A DNA stretch of 64,000 nucleotides from Hephaestia mangrovi (GCF_019880555.1 NZ_JAINVU010000009.1:1-64000), one strand, 5' to 3'; positions 1 through 9,099 are shown, counted from the stretch's first letter. Notes: generated by a model not told the origin, from the letters alone. Translations and numbers: made by a program.

Positions 1-220
1 GCGAACTCCCATACTGGCCCGCAGCATATGGCGCTGCTCATCGAGGCCGGACAGATGACAGCATCCGACTACGTGCCAACATACCCCGATTTAGCGCTTG
101 CATCCGAAGGGGCGTCCACAGATGCCAATCGCGCTGTTCGAAGCGAATTATCGGCAAAACGCCCAAACCCAGCCGTTAGAGGACCCTTGGCGCCACTGAT
201 GGAAGCTGCCGCTACTGCGA

Positions 221-400
221 TCAACGTGCCGAACGGTCACCAAGCTTGGCGAGCCGCCTCGGCAATTCCGCGCTGATGCCCAGTAGCTTGGGCCGCGGCG
301 CTTTACGCCACTTGCGTGTCTCGTCGAGCGTTCGGCCGCAGCCGATGCACCAGCCCATGCCGCGATCGAACCGACAGATTTCGACGCAAGGGCTTTTCAT
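221..400 (-). CDS. DUF1289 family small Cys-rich protein
   Basis: A 59-residue protein starting MKSPCVEIC. It shows the DUF1289 cysteine pattern C-x3-C-x7-C-x2-C (PCVEIC ... WCIGCGRT) followed by the family's conserved Trp (RKWRKA). Such proteins are presumed to bind a metal or Fe-S centre; their role is not established. The ATG overlaps the stop codon of the upstream cation diffusion facilitator remnant by 4 bases (ATGA), so it is the last gene of the metal-resistance transcription unit. Length is normal for the family. I see no convincing gene in the 220 bases between it and the window edge. Confidence 0.75.
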   Translation of the reverse strand: MKSPCVEICRFDRGMGWCIGCGRTLDETRKWRKAPRPKLLGISAELPRRLAKLGDRSAR

Positions 401-1404
401 GCGGCGATCCGATTGACCTCGATCGTGACGTGCGACAGCGCCGGCACCTCGGCAAGCTGCGCGCGATAGACGTCCGCGTCGCGGTCGCTTTCGGTCGCGA
501 TCGCGACGATCGCTCCCAAATGGCCTGGGCCGAGACGCCACAGGTGCAAATCGAGCACCCGATCTCCCAGGCCTTCGATGGCGCCGCGGAGTCGCTCGGC
601 CGTGCGGGCGCTTGGTATCATGTCGAGCAGGATCGCGCCGGTGTCGCGGATCAAACCGAATGACCAACTGGCAATCACGAAGGCGCCGATAATGCCGGCG
701 ATGGGGTCCATCCACAGCCAGCCGAACGTGCGCGCGAGGATGAGTCCAACGATCACCAGCACCGAGACCGCGGCGTCGGCGATCACATGGATGACCGCGG
801 CGCGCATGTTGTTGTCGCGGTCATGGGCGCCGTGGTGATCGTGTTCCTCGAATTGGGCGTCGGTCGATTGGCCGGCGACGGTCACCCGTGCGATGAATGC
901 GTGCGGTTCGGGGATTTCGTCGCGGCTCTCCAGATAGCCGCCGCGATCGGCGAACGAAAAGCGCTGCCGTGCGCCATCGGGTCGGATCGTCTCGACGCTG
1001 ACGTCGGACGGCGGCGGCCCGCCGCCAGCGGCTACCAGCCGGAACCGCGGCGGCACGCCATCCTCGTGGATCGAGAGCGTCACCGCCACGCCGGCGACGC
1101 TGAGCTGACGCGCCTCCCCATCATCGTCGGCATGATCGTGATGGCCGCCGTGGCCGTGCGCGTGGCCGTGACTATGGCCGTCATCGTGGCCGCCGCTCAG
1201 CAGCCACGCGCTGGCGACGTTCACGCACAAGCCGAGCACGGCGATCGGGATCGCTTCGCTGAAATGGATCGGAACCGGCGCCAGCAGGCGGCTGACCGAT
1301 TCATAGCCAATCAGCAGCGCGATCATCGCCAGCACGATGGCGCTGGTGAACCCCGCGAGGTCGCCGAACTTGCCCGTGCCGAAGCGGGCAGGATCTCACT
1401 CGCG
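397..1404 (-). pseudogene. N-terminally truncated cation diffusion facilitator (DmeF/CzcD-like)
   Basis: The reading frame encodes most of a CDF-family divalent cation exporter. It has the TM2-TM3 segment (FGTGKFGDLAGF then an LAMIALLIGYESV helix), a long His-rich cytoplasmic loop (HSHGHAHGHGGHHDH), the TM5 metal motif HxxxD (HVIAD), TM6 and a C-terminal cytoplasmic domain. The first transmembrane helix and the first HxxxD metal-site helix are missing. In this frame a stop codon lies immediately upstream of the homologous segment (about 1405-1407), and the first in-frame ATG is at 1335. Directly upstream, in another frame, lies the start of a ZIP transporter gene, so the 5' end appears to have been lost in a deletion. 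A 312-residue product could be made from 1335, but it would lack half of the transport site and is probably inactive as an exporter. Confidence 0.75.
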
Positions 1405-1547
1405 GCGGCAGCGAACACGACGCCCGCGGCAACGTGCTGGATGCCGCTGCGAAGCCGCGGTCCCGGCTTGCCGATCGTCGTCGCGATCGCGCACAGCGCC
1501 AGGGCAGCGAGCGGGATCAGGGTATAGGCAATCGCGGGCACACTCAT
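1386..1547 (-). pseudogene. N-terminal fragment of a ZIP-family metal transporter
   Basis: From an ATG at 1547, preceded by a GGAG ribosome site, the frame encodes about 54 residues typical of a ZIP transporter N-terminus: a hydrophobic helix (AYTLIPLAALALCAIATT) and a second helix with the motif QHVAAGVVFAAAASEILP. ZIP similarity then stops abruptly at about 1386. The frame runs on nonsensically to a stop at 1323, while the CDF coding sequence begins in a different frame at about 1404. The start codon lies 34 bases after the DUF190 stop, so the intact ancestor was probably an operon of DUF190, ZIP and CDF genes. The fragment cannot form a transporter. Confidence 0.7.
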
Positions 1548-1581
1548 ACCGATACGCTCTCCTCGAAGGCGCCTGCCATCG

Positions 1582-1914
1582 TCATTCTCCTGTCTCGGTA
1601 GCGGGGATCGCCAGCACCTCGACGTGCTCCAGCGTAGCGAGACCGATGTGGCGCAGGCCGCCGAGCCCGGCGACGAAGGTGCGCAGCGGCGCCTCTTCGT
1701 CAACGATCTCGACCACCATCGGCATGTTGTCGCCGACGCCGAGGCTGTGGTGCTGGTGGATCGGGCCGGCGCGCGTGCCGAACCCGATCCGCCCGCGCAA
1801 CACGGTGGCGCCGGCCAATCCGGCGTCGCGCGCCTGGCGAACAATTTCGTCCACCAGGCGCCGGTCGCCGAGATGCGCGTTTTCGTCCGTGTAAAGGCGA
1901 AGCAGCATCGTCAT
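1582..1914 (-). CDS. DUF190 family protein
   Basis: A 110-residue protein beginning MTMLLRLYTDENAH. DUF190 proteins are small PII-like ferredoxin-fold proteins often encoded beside fluoride or metal transporters, and are suggested to regulate them. Visible family features are the opening beta strand with Tyr-Thr-Asp-Glu, RGRIGFG, and the PMVVEIVDEE strand. It starts 20 bases after the CzcA stop codon, with a purine-rich site (GGAGTGAG) upstream, so it is co-transcribed with the efflux operon. A longer in-frame start at 1992 would lie inside czcA and was not chosen. Confidence 0.8.
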   Translation of the reverse strand: MTMLLRLYTDENAHLGDRRLVDEIVRQARDAGLAGATVLRGRIGFGTRAGPIHQHHSLGVGDNMPMVVEIVDEEAPLRTFVAGLGGLRHIGLATLEHVEVLAIPATETGE

Positions 1915-1933
1915 TATCTCACTCCTTCGTTGG

Positions 1934-4900
1934 TCAGGCTGTTGCCAGGTCAGTCGCCGGCTTCTCGCGCCGCTGAGTGCGCCCCAGGACAAGGCGCGAC
2001 ACGGCGGGCAGCACGAACAGCGTCAGGATGGTCGCGGTGATCAGCCCGCCGATGACGGTGATGGCGAGCGGCTTTTGCACCTCGGCGCCGGTGCCGTGGG
2101 CGAGCGCCATCGGCACGAACCCCAGTGACGGCACCACCGCGGTCATCAAGACCGAGCGGAAGCGCTCCATCGCACCACCGCTGATCGCCTCGTCGACCGC
2201 CATCCCGGAGCGCAACCGCGCCTGGATGCTGGTCATCATGACGAGCCCGTTGAGCACCGAGACGCCGAACAGCACGATGAACCCGACCGCGGCGGAGATC
2301 GAGAACAACTGCCCGGTCAGCGCCAGCGCGAACACGCCGCCTGAAACCGCCAATGGCACCGCCGCGAAGATCGCCGCCGCCATCGCGGCGCTCTCCAGTG
2401 CCATGAACAGCAGGACGAAGATCACCAAGGCGGCGATCGGGATCACGACCATCAGCCGGGCCGAGGCCGCCTGGAGGCTCTGGAACTGGCCGCCCCATTC
2501 CAGATAGGTGCCGGTCGGCAGCTTCACCTTAGCATCGATCTTGGCGCGCGCCTGGTCGACGAAGGTGCCGACATCGACGCCGCGGACGTTCGACTGGATC
2601 ACCACGCGGCGCTTGCCGTTCTCGCGGCTGATCTGATTGAGCCCGTCGGTCTCCCGAAAGTCGACGAGCTGGCGCAGCGGCACCGTCCGCCGCACGCCCG
2701 CGCCATTCGGCGGCAGCGCAACCGGAATCGCCCCGATCGCCTCGATATCGTTGCGCGCATCATCGGGCATACGCACGACGATATTGAACCGCCGGTCGCC
2801 TTCAAACACCATGCCCGCCTCGCGACCGCCGAGCGCGGTCGCCACGGTATTGGCGACCTCCTCGACCGATAGCCCCAGCCCGGCGATCGCCGGGCGGTTG
2901 AAGCGGAAGTCGAGCGTCGGGAAGCCGCCGGTCTGCTCGACCCGGACGTCGGCCGCGCCGGGGATCGACTGCAGCACGCGGCCGATCGACGACGCGGTCG
3001 TCATCATCTGGTCGAGATCGTCGCCATAGAGCTTGATCGCGACATCGCCGCGCACGCCCGAGATCAGCTCGTTGAAGCGCATCTCGATCGGCTGGGTGAA
3101 CTCGTAGCTGTTGCCGACCAGCGTCTCGAGCTTCTTGTTCATCCGCTCGACGAGATCGTCCTTGGTTTCGCTCGGGTCTGGCCACTCGTCCTGGGGTTTG
3201 AGGATAACGAAGCTGTCCGACTGGTTGGGCGGCATCGGGTCGGAGGCCACTTCGGCAGTCCCAGTCTTCGAAAAGACGTAGCGAACCTCGGGGAAGGTCG
3301 CGACGGCCTTCTCCACCTTTCGTTGCATCGCCGTGGATTGCTCGATCCCGGTCGAGGGGATGCGCAGCGCCGAGACGGCGAGGTTCTTCTCGTCGAGCTG
3401 CGGGATGAACTCGCGCCCGACGAACTGGAACGTGACCGCTGCGACCAGGAACACCGCAACGCCGACGCCGATCGTCGCCCACGGCCGCGCCATCGCCCTG
3501 GGCAGGCCGCGCGCGTAACGCTCCTTGGCCCAGACGATGATCCGCCCTTCCTTCTCGGCAACCCTGCCGCGGATGACGACCGCAAGCATCGCCGGCACGA
3601 AGGTCAGCGACAGCACGAACGCCGCTGCCAGCGCCAGCATCACCGTCACCGCCATCGGCGAGAAGGTCTTGCCCTCCACGCCCTGAAAGGTGAGCAGCGG
3701 AGCGAACACCATGAAGATGATCGCCTGGCCGAACAGCGATGGCCGGATCATCTCCTTGACGGAGGCCGAAACCTCCTCAAGCCGCTCGCCAACGCCAAGC
3801 AACCGGCCTTCATGCTCCTGTCGCTCGGCCATGCGGCGCAGGAAATTCTCGACGATGATGACCGTGCCGTCGACGATCAGCCCGAAGTCGAGCGCGCCAA
3901 GGCTCATCAGATTGCCCGGCACCCTCAGCGCGTTCATCCCGATCGCCATCAGCAGGAACGACAACGGGATGACCAGCGCGGTGATGATCGCCGCGCGAAT
4001 ATTGCCGAGCAGCAGGAACAGCGCGACGATGACCAGCAGCGCCCCCTCGATCAGGTTCTTCTGCACCGTTTCGACCGTCGCGTTGACCAGCTCCGAGCGA
4101 TCGAGCGTGACGTCGAGGCTGATGCCCGGCGGCAGCGATTTCTTGATTTCCTGAATGCGCGCACCAGCATCACGTGCGACAGTGCGGCTGTTTTCGCCGA
4201 GCAGCATCAGCGCCGTGCCGATCACCGCCTGCTCGCCGTTCACCGACGCCGCGCCAGTGCGCAGGTCGCCGCCGACCGATACGTCGGCGACGTCGCGCAC
4301 GCGCACCGGCACGCCGCCCTTGTTGGCGACGACGGCATTCTCGATCTGGTCGATCTTGGTGATACGTGCATCGACGCGCGCAAGGAACGCCTCCCCGCCG
4401 CGATTGACGTAATTGGCGCCCACCGACAGGTTGTTGCGCTCCAGGGCCTCGGCCAGATCGTTGAACGACAGGCCGAAGGACGACAGCCGCGCCGGATCGG
4501 GCTGGACGAGATATTGTTTCTCATAGCCGCCGATCGAGTCGATTCCCGCGACGCCGGGCACGGTGCGCATTTGAAGCGCCACGATCCAGTCCTGCACCGT
4601 GCGCAGATAAGCGGCCTTGGCAATCTCAGTAGTCAGCCGGGCGCCTTCGGGCGTGAGGTATGAGCCGTCGGGCTGCGGCCCCGGCTTGCCGGCGACCGGC
4701 TTCGCGTCGTCGGCGTAGCGGATCGACCACATGAGCACCTCGCCGAGCCCGGTCGAGACCGGCCCCATGCTCGGCTGCACCCCGTCCGGTAGGTCGCTGC
4801 CGATCTGGTTGAGCCGCTCGGCGACCTGCTGGCGATCGAAGTAGATGTCGGTCGAATCGTCGAAGATCGCCGTCACCTGACTGAAGCCGTTGCGCGAGAT

Positions 4901-5152
4901 CGAGCGCGTCGTCTCCAGCCCCGGGATGCCAGCGAGCGCGGTTTCGACGGGGAAGGTGACGAGCTTTTCCATGTTGGTCGGCGACAGCGCGGGCGCGACC
5001 GAATTGATCTGAACCTGCTTGTTGGTGATGTCGGGGACCGCATCGATCGGCAGGCGCTTGAGCTGATAGAGCCCGAACGCCGCCAGCGCGGCGGTGATGA
5101 ACAAGATGATGAACCGGTTGCGGACCGACACATCGATGAGCTTAGCGAGCAT
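1934..5152 (-). CDS. czcA: heavy-metal efflux RND transporter, CzcA family
   Basis: A 1072-residue inner-membrane proton/cation antiporter of the HME-RND family, the usual length. It forms the pump of a tripartite complex that drives divalent metals (Co/Zn/Cd/Ni type) from periplasm or cytoplasm across the outer membrane. The protein opens with the cytoplasmic-TM1 segment (VRNRFIILFITAAL) and PIDAVPDITN. TM4 carries the HME signature DFGLIVDGTVIIVEN at residues 422-436, whose Asp and Glu form the proton relay and mark it as a divalent-metal pump, unlike the Cu/Ag CusA type. Two large periplasmic loops and twelve helices can be traced. It lies 23 bases downstream of the CzcB gene. Exact metal specificity cannot be read from the sequence. 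Confidence 0.93.
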   Translation of the reverse strand: MLAKLIDVSVRNRFIILFITAALAAFGLYQLKRLPIDAVPDITNKQVQINSVAPALSPTNMEKLVTFPVETALAGIPGLETTRSISRNGFSQVTAIFDDSTDIYFDRQQVAERLNQIGSDLPDGVQPSMGPVSTGLGEVLMWSIRYADDAKPVAGKPGPQPDGSYLTPEGARLTTEIAKAAYLRTVQDWIVALQMRTVPGVAGIDSIGGYEKQYLVQPDPARLSSFGLSFNDLAEALERNNLSVGANYVNRGGEAFLARVDARITKIDQIENAVVANKGGVPVRVRDVADVSVGGDLRTGAASVNGEQAVIGTALMLLGENSRTVARDAGARIQEIKKSLPPGISLDVTLDRSELVNATVETVQKNLIEGALLVIVALFLLLGNIRAAIITALVIPLSFLLMAIGMNALRVPGNLMSLGALDFGLIVDGTVIIVENFLRRMAERQEHEGRLLGVGERLEEVSASVKEMIRPSLFGQAIIFMVFAPLLTFQGVEGKTFSPMAVTVMLALAAAFVLSLTFVPAMLAVVIRGRVAEKEGRIIVWAKERYARGLPRAMARPWATIGVGVAVFLVAAVTFQFVGREFIPQLDEKNLAVSALRIPSTGIEQSTAMQRKVEKAVATFPEVRYVFSKTGTAEVASDPMPPNQSDSFVILKPQDEWPDPSETKDDLVERMNKKLETLVGNSYEFTQPIEMRFNELISGVRGDVAIKLYGDDLDQMMTTASSIGRVLQSIPGAADVRVEQTGGFPTLDFRFNRPAIAGLGLSVEEVANTVATALGGREAGMVFEGDRRFNIVVRMPDDARNDIEAIGAIPVALPPNGAGVRRTVPLRQLVDFRETDGLNQISRENGKRRVVIQSNVRGVDVGTFVDQARAKIDAKVKLPTGTYLEWGGQFQSLQAASARLMVVIPIAALVIFVLLFMALESAAMAAAIFAAVPLAVSGGVFALALTGQLFSISAAVGFIVLFGVSVLNGLVMMTSIQARLRSGMAVDEAISGGAMERFRSVLMTAVVPSLGFVPMALAHGTGAEVQKPLAITVIGGLITATILTLFVLPAVSRLVLGRTQRREKPATDLATA

Positions 5153-5175
5153 TTGCGTGTCTCCTGAAGGGTCGG

Positions 5176-6315
5176 TCAGTCTTCTTCGCCCGAGCCCTTT
5201 TCGAGCTCGGCCTTGAGGACAAAGGCCTGTTTCCCGGCGACCGTCTCGCCGGGCTTCACGCCGTTCAGGATTTGCGCGGCCTCGCTGGTGCGCTCGCCGA
5301 CCTCTATCGGGCGGATGGCGAACCCCTTGGCCGTCCGCACGAACACCACGTCACGGCCGCCGACCGACTGCACCGCTTCGCTCGGCACGGCGACGCCCGC
5401 GCCGCCGCCGCGCGCGGTGATCCGCGCGCGGACATACTCACCGGGCGTCAGTGTGCTGCCGCCGCTGGTGGGGGTCAGCACCACTGTCATCGTGCGGCTC
5501 TCGGCATCGGCGCTCGGCGTGATCGAGCGCACGCGCGCGTTCACCTCGTTGCCGTCGGCCTCGATCACCGCCGCTGCGCCGGGCTTGATGCGGCCGCCAT
5601 CGCGGACCGGCACCGAGACTTCGGCCTGGACGACCGCCGGGTCGGCGATGCGGAACAACTCGTCGGCAGCAGTGACATAGCTGCCGAGCACGGCCGGCGC
5701 GGCGGTGATGCGCCCCGCGATCGGCGAACGCACCGAGACGAACCTACCGCTCACCCCTGCGGCCGCTGCCTCGCCGCTCGCGCTGGCGACTTGCGCGGCC
5801 GCCGCCTGATAGTCGGCGCGTGCGGCCTCGAGGTCGGCACGCGCGGTGACCTTGGCGTCGTAGAGCCGCTGTTCACGCGCGTAATTGGCCTTGGCCTGCG
5901 CCGCGCGGGCCTGTGCCGCGCGTAACGATCCGCTGATCGAGGCGGCGTCGCGGCTTTCGATCGTCGCGATCATCTCGCCGCGCGCGACGGCGTCGCCGAT
6001 CTGCTTGCTGATCCGTGTCACGCGTCCGTCGGCGCCGGCGGTGAGCACGGCGTGGCCGGAAGGAGGCGCCTCGATTGCGCCCTGGGCGATGACCTGCGAC
6101 CCGAAGCCGCCGTCGCCGACTTTGTAGAGGCCAATCTCAGCGGCCGTGATCCGCGCCGCATCCATCGGAATGCTATCGGGCGTCGCGGCGGTTGCTGCCG
6201 CCGGCGACGGGACATTGGCCGGCTGTGGAAGATCGTTGTTACTGCCGATGAAATATCCGGCCGCGCCGGCGATGAGGGCGGCACCAGCGACGGTGCCGAG
6301 CAATGTGCGATTCAT
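5176..6315 (-). CDS. czcB: efflux RND periplasmic adaptor subunit, CzcB family
   Basis: Membrane-fusion protein linking the CzcA pump to the outer-membrane channel. After an N-terminal membrane anchor (MNRTLLGTVAGAALIAGAAG) the protein has a lipoyl/barrel-sandwich half (GHAVLTAGADGRVTRI), an alpha-helical hairpin rich in Ala and Gln (AAQARAAQAKANYAREQ), the second lipoyl half (VRSPIAGRITAAP) and beta-barrel/membrane-proximal domains. I chose the ATG at 6315, giving 379 residues, because it follows a GGACAGG ribosome site. A GTG at 6333 that overlaps the czcC stop is an alternative. Expressed with czcC upstream and czcA downstream. Confidence 0.9.
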   Translation of the reverse strand: MNRTLLGTVAGAALIAGAAGYFIGSNNDLPQPANVPSPAAATAATPDSIPMDAARITAAEIGLYKVGDGGFGSQVIAQGAIEAPPSGHAVLTAGADGRVTRISKQIGDAVARGEMIATIESRDAASISGSLRAAQARAAQAKANYAREQRLYDAKVTARADLEAARADYQAAAAQVASASGEAAAAGVSGRFVSVRSPIAGRITAAPAVLGSYVTAADELFRIADPAVVQAEVSVPVRDGGRIKPGAAAVIEADGNEVNARVRSITPSADAESRTMTVVLTPTSGGSTLTPGEYVRARITARGGGAGVAVPSEAVQSVGGRDVVFVRTAKGFAIRPIEVGERTSEAAQILNGVKPGETVAGKQAFVLKAELEKGSGEED

Positions 6316-6329
6316 AAGAAACCTGTCCT

Positions 6330-7595
6330 TCACTGCGCAGCCGCTTCACGCGCGAGCGTGGCAGCGGCCTCGGCACGCGCCTGGCGCGCCGCGATGAGAT
6401 CCGATTGGAGGAGGGCGTAGGCCTGCTGTGCGTCGAGCAGTTCGACCAGCGACGCCTTGCCCGCGCGATAGGAAAGCTCGGCCAGCCGCAGCGCTTCGCG
6501 CGCTTCGGCGAGCCCACTTTGTTCGAGCGCACCGAGCCGCGCTTCGGCCGCCGCGAGCGAGGCGCGGGCATCGGCGATGGTCGCCGCCGCCGCGTTGGTC
6601 GCCGCCGTCACCCGCGCATCTGCCGCGGCGACATCCGAGCGCGCTGCGGCGATGTTGCCCTGGTTGCGATCGAAGATCGGCAACGGCATCGACACGCTGG
6701 CGACCAGCCCGACATCGCCGCTCTCGCGCAGATGCCGGACGCCGACCCCGACCGACGGGTCGACCCGCCCCTCGGCGCGCGCCTGTTCGACATCGGCGCG
6801 GGCGATCGCGGCCCGGGCTTTCGCCAGCGCGACGTCGAGCGTTGCCTCGGCATCGAGCGCCGCCGGCACCGCCACCGGGGCATCGCCGACCAATTGTTCC
6901 GGCGGAACCTTGCTGCCGAGCAGCGCCGCGATCGCGCTACGCGCATTGCGCTCGTTGGCCTCGGCTGACTGCAGTACCGCCGTGGTCCGTGTGAGTGCCG
7001 CCTGCGCGCGCAATCCTCTCAAAGGCGGCTCGCGCCCGGCATCGACGAGCTCCTTGGCAACCCGCGCCAGCTCCTGCGCGCGGCCGACATTGTCTCTCGC
7101 GACCGCGAGCAGATCGCGTGCCGCTACTCCTTCGGCGAAGCGATTACGGACCTGCCGAATCAAATTGGCGCGCGCGATCGCCAGCTGCAGCTGCGCCGCG
7201 AACAGCCGCGCCTCGCTCGCCGACACCCGCGCGCGGCGATGCCCGGCGAGGTCGATGCGCTGGCTGATCGACGCCGTCAGCTCGGTCGCTTGAAACCCGG
7301 ACAAGACGCCGCTGCCGGCGAAATTCTCCAGTTCGACGGTGAACTCGGGGTTGGTGCGGAAGCCTGCCTGACGGACGCGGCCTTCCGCCGCGCTGACCTC
7401 CGCACGGGCCGCCGCAAGAGTCGGCGACCGCGCCTCGGCCTCGACCAGTGCCTGATTGAGCGTGAGCTGGCGCGGCAACGGACCCGGTCGCGACGCGGAT
7501 CGCGGACCAACCGGCGCGATGGTCTGTGCGGTCGCCGTTACCGACGGCGCCGCGAGCACGACCGCAAGCGCGGTCGTGGCGATGATACGATACAT
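6330..7595 (-). CDS. czcC: outer-membrane efflux channel, CzcC/TolC family
   Basis: A 421-residue TolC-type outer-membrane factor of the metal efflux complex. It has a signal peptide (MYRIIATTALAVVLAAPSVTATAQ), then two outer-membrane-efflux-protein repeats rich in Ala, Arg and Glu that form the periplasmic helical tunnel. Typical motifs are LTLNQALVEAEARSPTL near the start of repeat one and the AELSYRAGKASLVELLDAQQ segment near the end of repeat two. The ATG at 7595 is preceded by an ideal AGGAG site; an in-frame codon at 7634 lies upstream of that site and was rejected. First gene of the CBA trio; its stop lies just before czcB. Confidence 0.92.
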   Translation of the reverse strand: MYRIIATTALAVVLAAPSVTATAQTIAPVGPRSASRPGPLPRQLTLNQALVEAEARSPTLAAARAEVSAAEGRVRQAGFRTNPEFTVELENFAGSGVLSGFQATELTASISQRIDLAGHRRARVSASEARLFAAQLQLAIARANLIRQVRNRFAEGVAARDLLAVARDNVGRAQELARVAKELVDAGREPPLRGLRAQAALTRTTAVLQSAEANERNARSAIAALLGSKVPPEQLVGDAPVAVPAALDAEATLDVALAKARAAIARADVEQARAEGRVDPSVGVGVRHLRESGDVGLVASVSMPLPIFDRNQGNIAAARSDVAAADARVTAATNAAAATIADARASLAAAEARLGALEQSGLAEAREALRLAELSYRAGKASLVELLDAQQAYALLQSDLIAARQARAEAAATLAREAAAQ

Positions 7596-7663
7596 GGAAA
7601 AAATCTCCTGACGATGTCGGATCCCAGGCGACACTCAGCGTCCCCGGGCAGAAATCCGGCTCG

Positions 7664-7987
7664 TCAGGCTCGTGGTGGTCTGATGGGTGTTCGCGCGCGG
7701 ATCGAGGGCAGCGCGCGCTCGGTGCTCGCGATCAGCACCCGCACCAGTTCCGGGTTGGCAGGCGCAGCGACGCCGAAATGCGGGACACCGACATGATGAC
7801 CGTGGCACGCATGCCCCTGCGACAGCGCCTTGTCGGTATCCCCCGAGCCGCCATCGTCCTCATGGCTATCCATGACCGCACAGCTCGTTTCGAGCGGCAT
7901 CGGCCCTTCGGCGGCATGAGCCACCGAGCCGACTGAAACGCTCAAACAGAGCATCAGCCCGAAAAGGAATGCGACCACGCGTGCCAT
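7664..7987 (-). CDS. small His-rich periplasmic protein upstream of czcCBA (CzcI-like position)
   Basis: A 107-residue predicted exported protein. It has a signal peptide (MARVVAFLFGLMLCLSVSVGSVAHA), then a short mature part with acidic and His/Cys-rich stretches (MDSHEDDGG, HACHGHHVGVPH) suited to metal binding, and a basic C-terminus. It lies 68 bases upstream of czcC in the same direction, the position often taken by small metal-responsive or metal-chaperone proteins such as CzcI in czc operons. I recognise no defined family, so the function is inferred from context only. The ATG at 7987 was chosen because it begins the signal peptide. Confidence 0.65.
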   Translation of the reverse strand: MARVVAFLFGLMLCLSVSVGSVAHAAEGPMPLETSCAVMDSHEDDGGSGDTDKALSQGHACHGHHVGVPHFGVAAPANPELVRVLIASTERALPSIRARTPIRPPRA

Positions 7988-8139
7988 CCGCGTTTCAATA
8001 GGGTCAAACCTCCTGCCGCGAAAGAGGGTCGCCAATGAAATCAATTCGCTGTTACGATGTATTATTGCTTCGACGCCGGGCCGTGGGCGGTCGCGTCACC
8101 TTTTTCCGTTTTCAGAAAGGCTGTCACAACTTTCCGTTA

Positions 8140-8703
8140 TCATCCGAGATAGCCGAGGTGGTCCAGCAAGATCACCGTGCCGATCCCGATGAGAACGACG
8201 CCCCCGGCAATCTCTGCCCAACGACCGAAGCGCGCGCCTACCATGCCGCCGATCAGCATCCCGAAGGTGGTGAAGACGAACGTCGTAAACCCGATGCTCG
8301 CAGCGATCACCCAAATGTTGACCCCGATGAGGGCAAGGCCGACGCCGATCGCGGCAGCATCGAGACTCGTCCCGACGGCGGTAGCGATCAGGGCCGTCAG
8401 ACCCGAGCGAGCGGGCGCTGTTTCGACTTTCTCGACAGCAATCGCATCGATAATCATCTTCCCGCCCACGATCGCCAGCAGCGAAAATGCGATCCAATGA
8501 TCGACCTGCTGAACGAAACTGGCCGCCAGGATGCCGAGCATCCATCCGATGACAGGGGTGAGGGCCTCGATGATGCCGAATACCGCGCCGGCCCGCATCG
8601 CTTTGGCGACCGAGGGGCGTCTGGACGCGCCGCGCCCGACCGCGGCGGCGAAAGCGTCGGTCGACATACTCATAGAAAGCAAGGCAATGGCACCAGGGGG
8701 CAT
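8140..8703 (-). CDS. mntP: manganese efflux pump MntP
   Basis: A 187-residue inner-membrane protein with six predicted helices arranged as two repeats of three, the MntP (DUF204) layout. Helix 1 carries the conserved SMSMSTDAFAAAVGRG motif and helix 4 carries GTSLDAAAIGVGLAL. The Asp residues in these helices are needed for Mn2+ export in characterised members. The ATG at 8703 follows a GGAG site; a TTG two codons upstream is a weaker alternative. The leader carries a yybP-ykoY riboswitch candidate, the usual Mn2+-sensing control for this family. It is transcribed in the same direction as the czc operon but about 150 bases and a leader RNA separate them. Confidence 0.93.
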   Translation of the reverse strand: MPPGAIALLSMSMSTDAFAAAVGRGASRRPSVAKAMRAGAVFGIIEALTPVIGWMLGILAASFVQQVDHWIAFSLLAIVGGKMIIDAIAVEKVETAPARSGLTALIATAVGTSLDAAAIGVGLALIGVNIWVIAASIGFTTFVFTTFGMLIGGMVGARFGRWAEIAGGVVLIGIGTVILLDHLGYLG

Positions 8704-8744
8704 GGTCAACTCCGCCGGACAGCAAGACGCGCACTCCAGCCGTC

Positions 8745-8882
8745 CGGCGCAGCGAGGAATGCGCTGGTCTCGCTAGGCGAAATGATCTCGCTGACCGCAC
8801 CACGCGCCCCTCGAAGGGCGCGATTATGTTGACGCGACCCCGGCCACGCCGGCAGCTACTCCCCAACGGGTCCGGGGGAAAT
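8745..8882 (-). promoter_or_regulatory. yybP-ykoY (Mn2+) riboswitch candidate in the mntP leader
   Basis: The minus-strand leader shows the conserved sequence blocks of the yybP-ykoY aptamer in order: GGGGAGTAGC (8864-8855), GTCAACATAATCGC (8833-8820) and a downstream GCGAGACC (about 8773-8766). GC-rich paired segments lie between and around these blocks. In the established family the GGGGAGUAG and CAACAUAC loops dock to form the Mn2+ site. Here the element ends about 40-60 bases before the mntP start, consistent with control of mntP translation or termination. Boundaries are approximate. Confidence 0.75.
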
Positions 8883-9005
8883 TACGCTGCGTTGCGGTAT
8901 GGATCAAGGGCAGCAATTCCAGCGCCAGCTCTCGTAAGTCGCCGGTCCGTTATCCGCTCCGATTCTGTTTATTGTGGCGGACTCGCTTCACGCGGGGCGG
9001 CTGGA

Positions 9006-9046
9006 TACCACCTCAATACCAGCAATTTGATGGTATATCTGTGGTA
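9006..9046. repeat. nested inverted repeat between mntP leader and SDR gene
   Basis: An outer pair TACCAC (9006-9011) and GTGGTA (9041-9046) encloses an inner pair TACCA (9017-9021) and TGGTA (9031-9035). Exactly five unpaired bases separate the arms on each side. It could fold as a hairpin downstream of the minus-strand SDR gene or act as a double operator. No T-run follows, so a rho-independent terminator is unlikely. Confidence 0.35.
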
Positions 9047-9099
9047 GCGCAGCCTTCCCTTGAGAGGATGCCGTGATCGCCGTGATCGCGGCGATGCAA

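Noticed and set aside
28..276. 82-residue open frame on the plus strand at the window start
   Set aside because: It overlaps the DUF1289 gene on the other strand, has no ribosome site and no recognisable family features.
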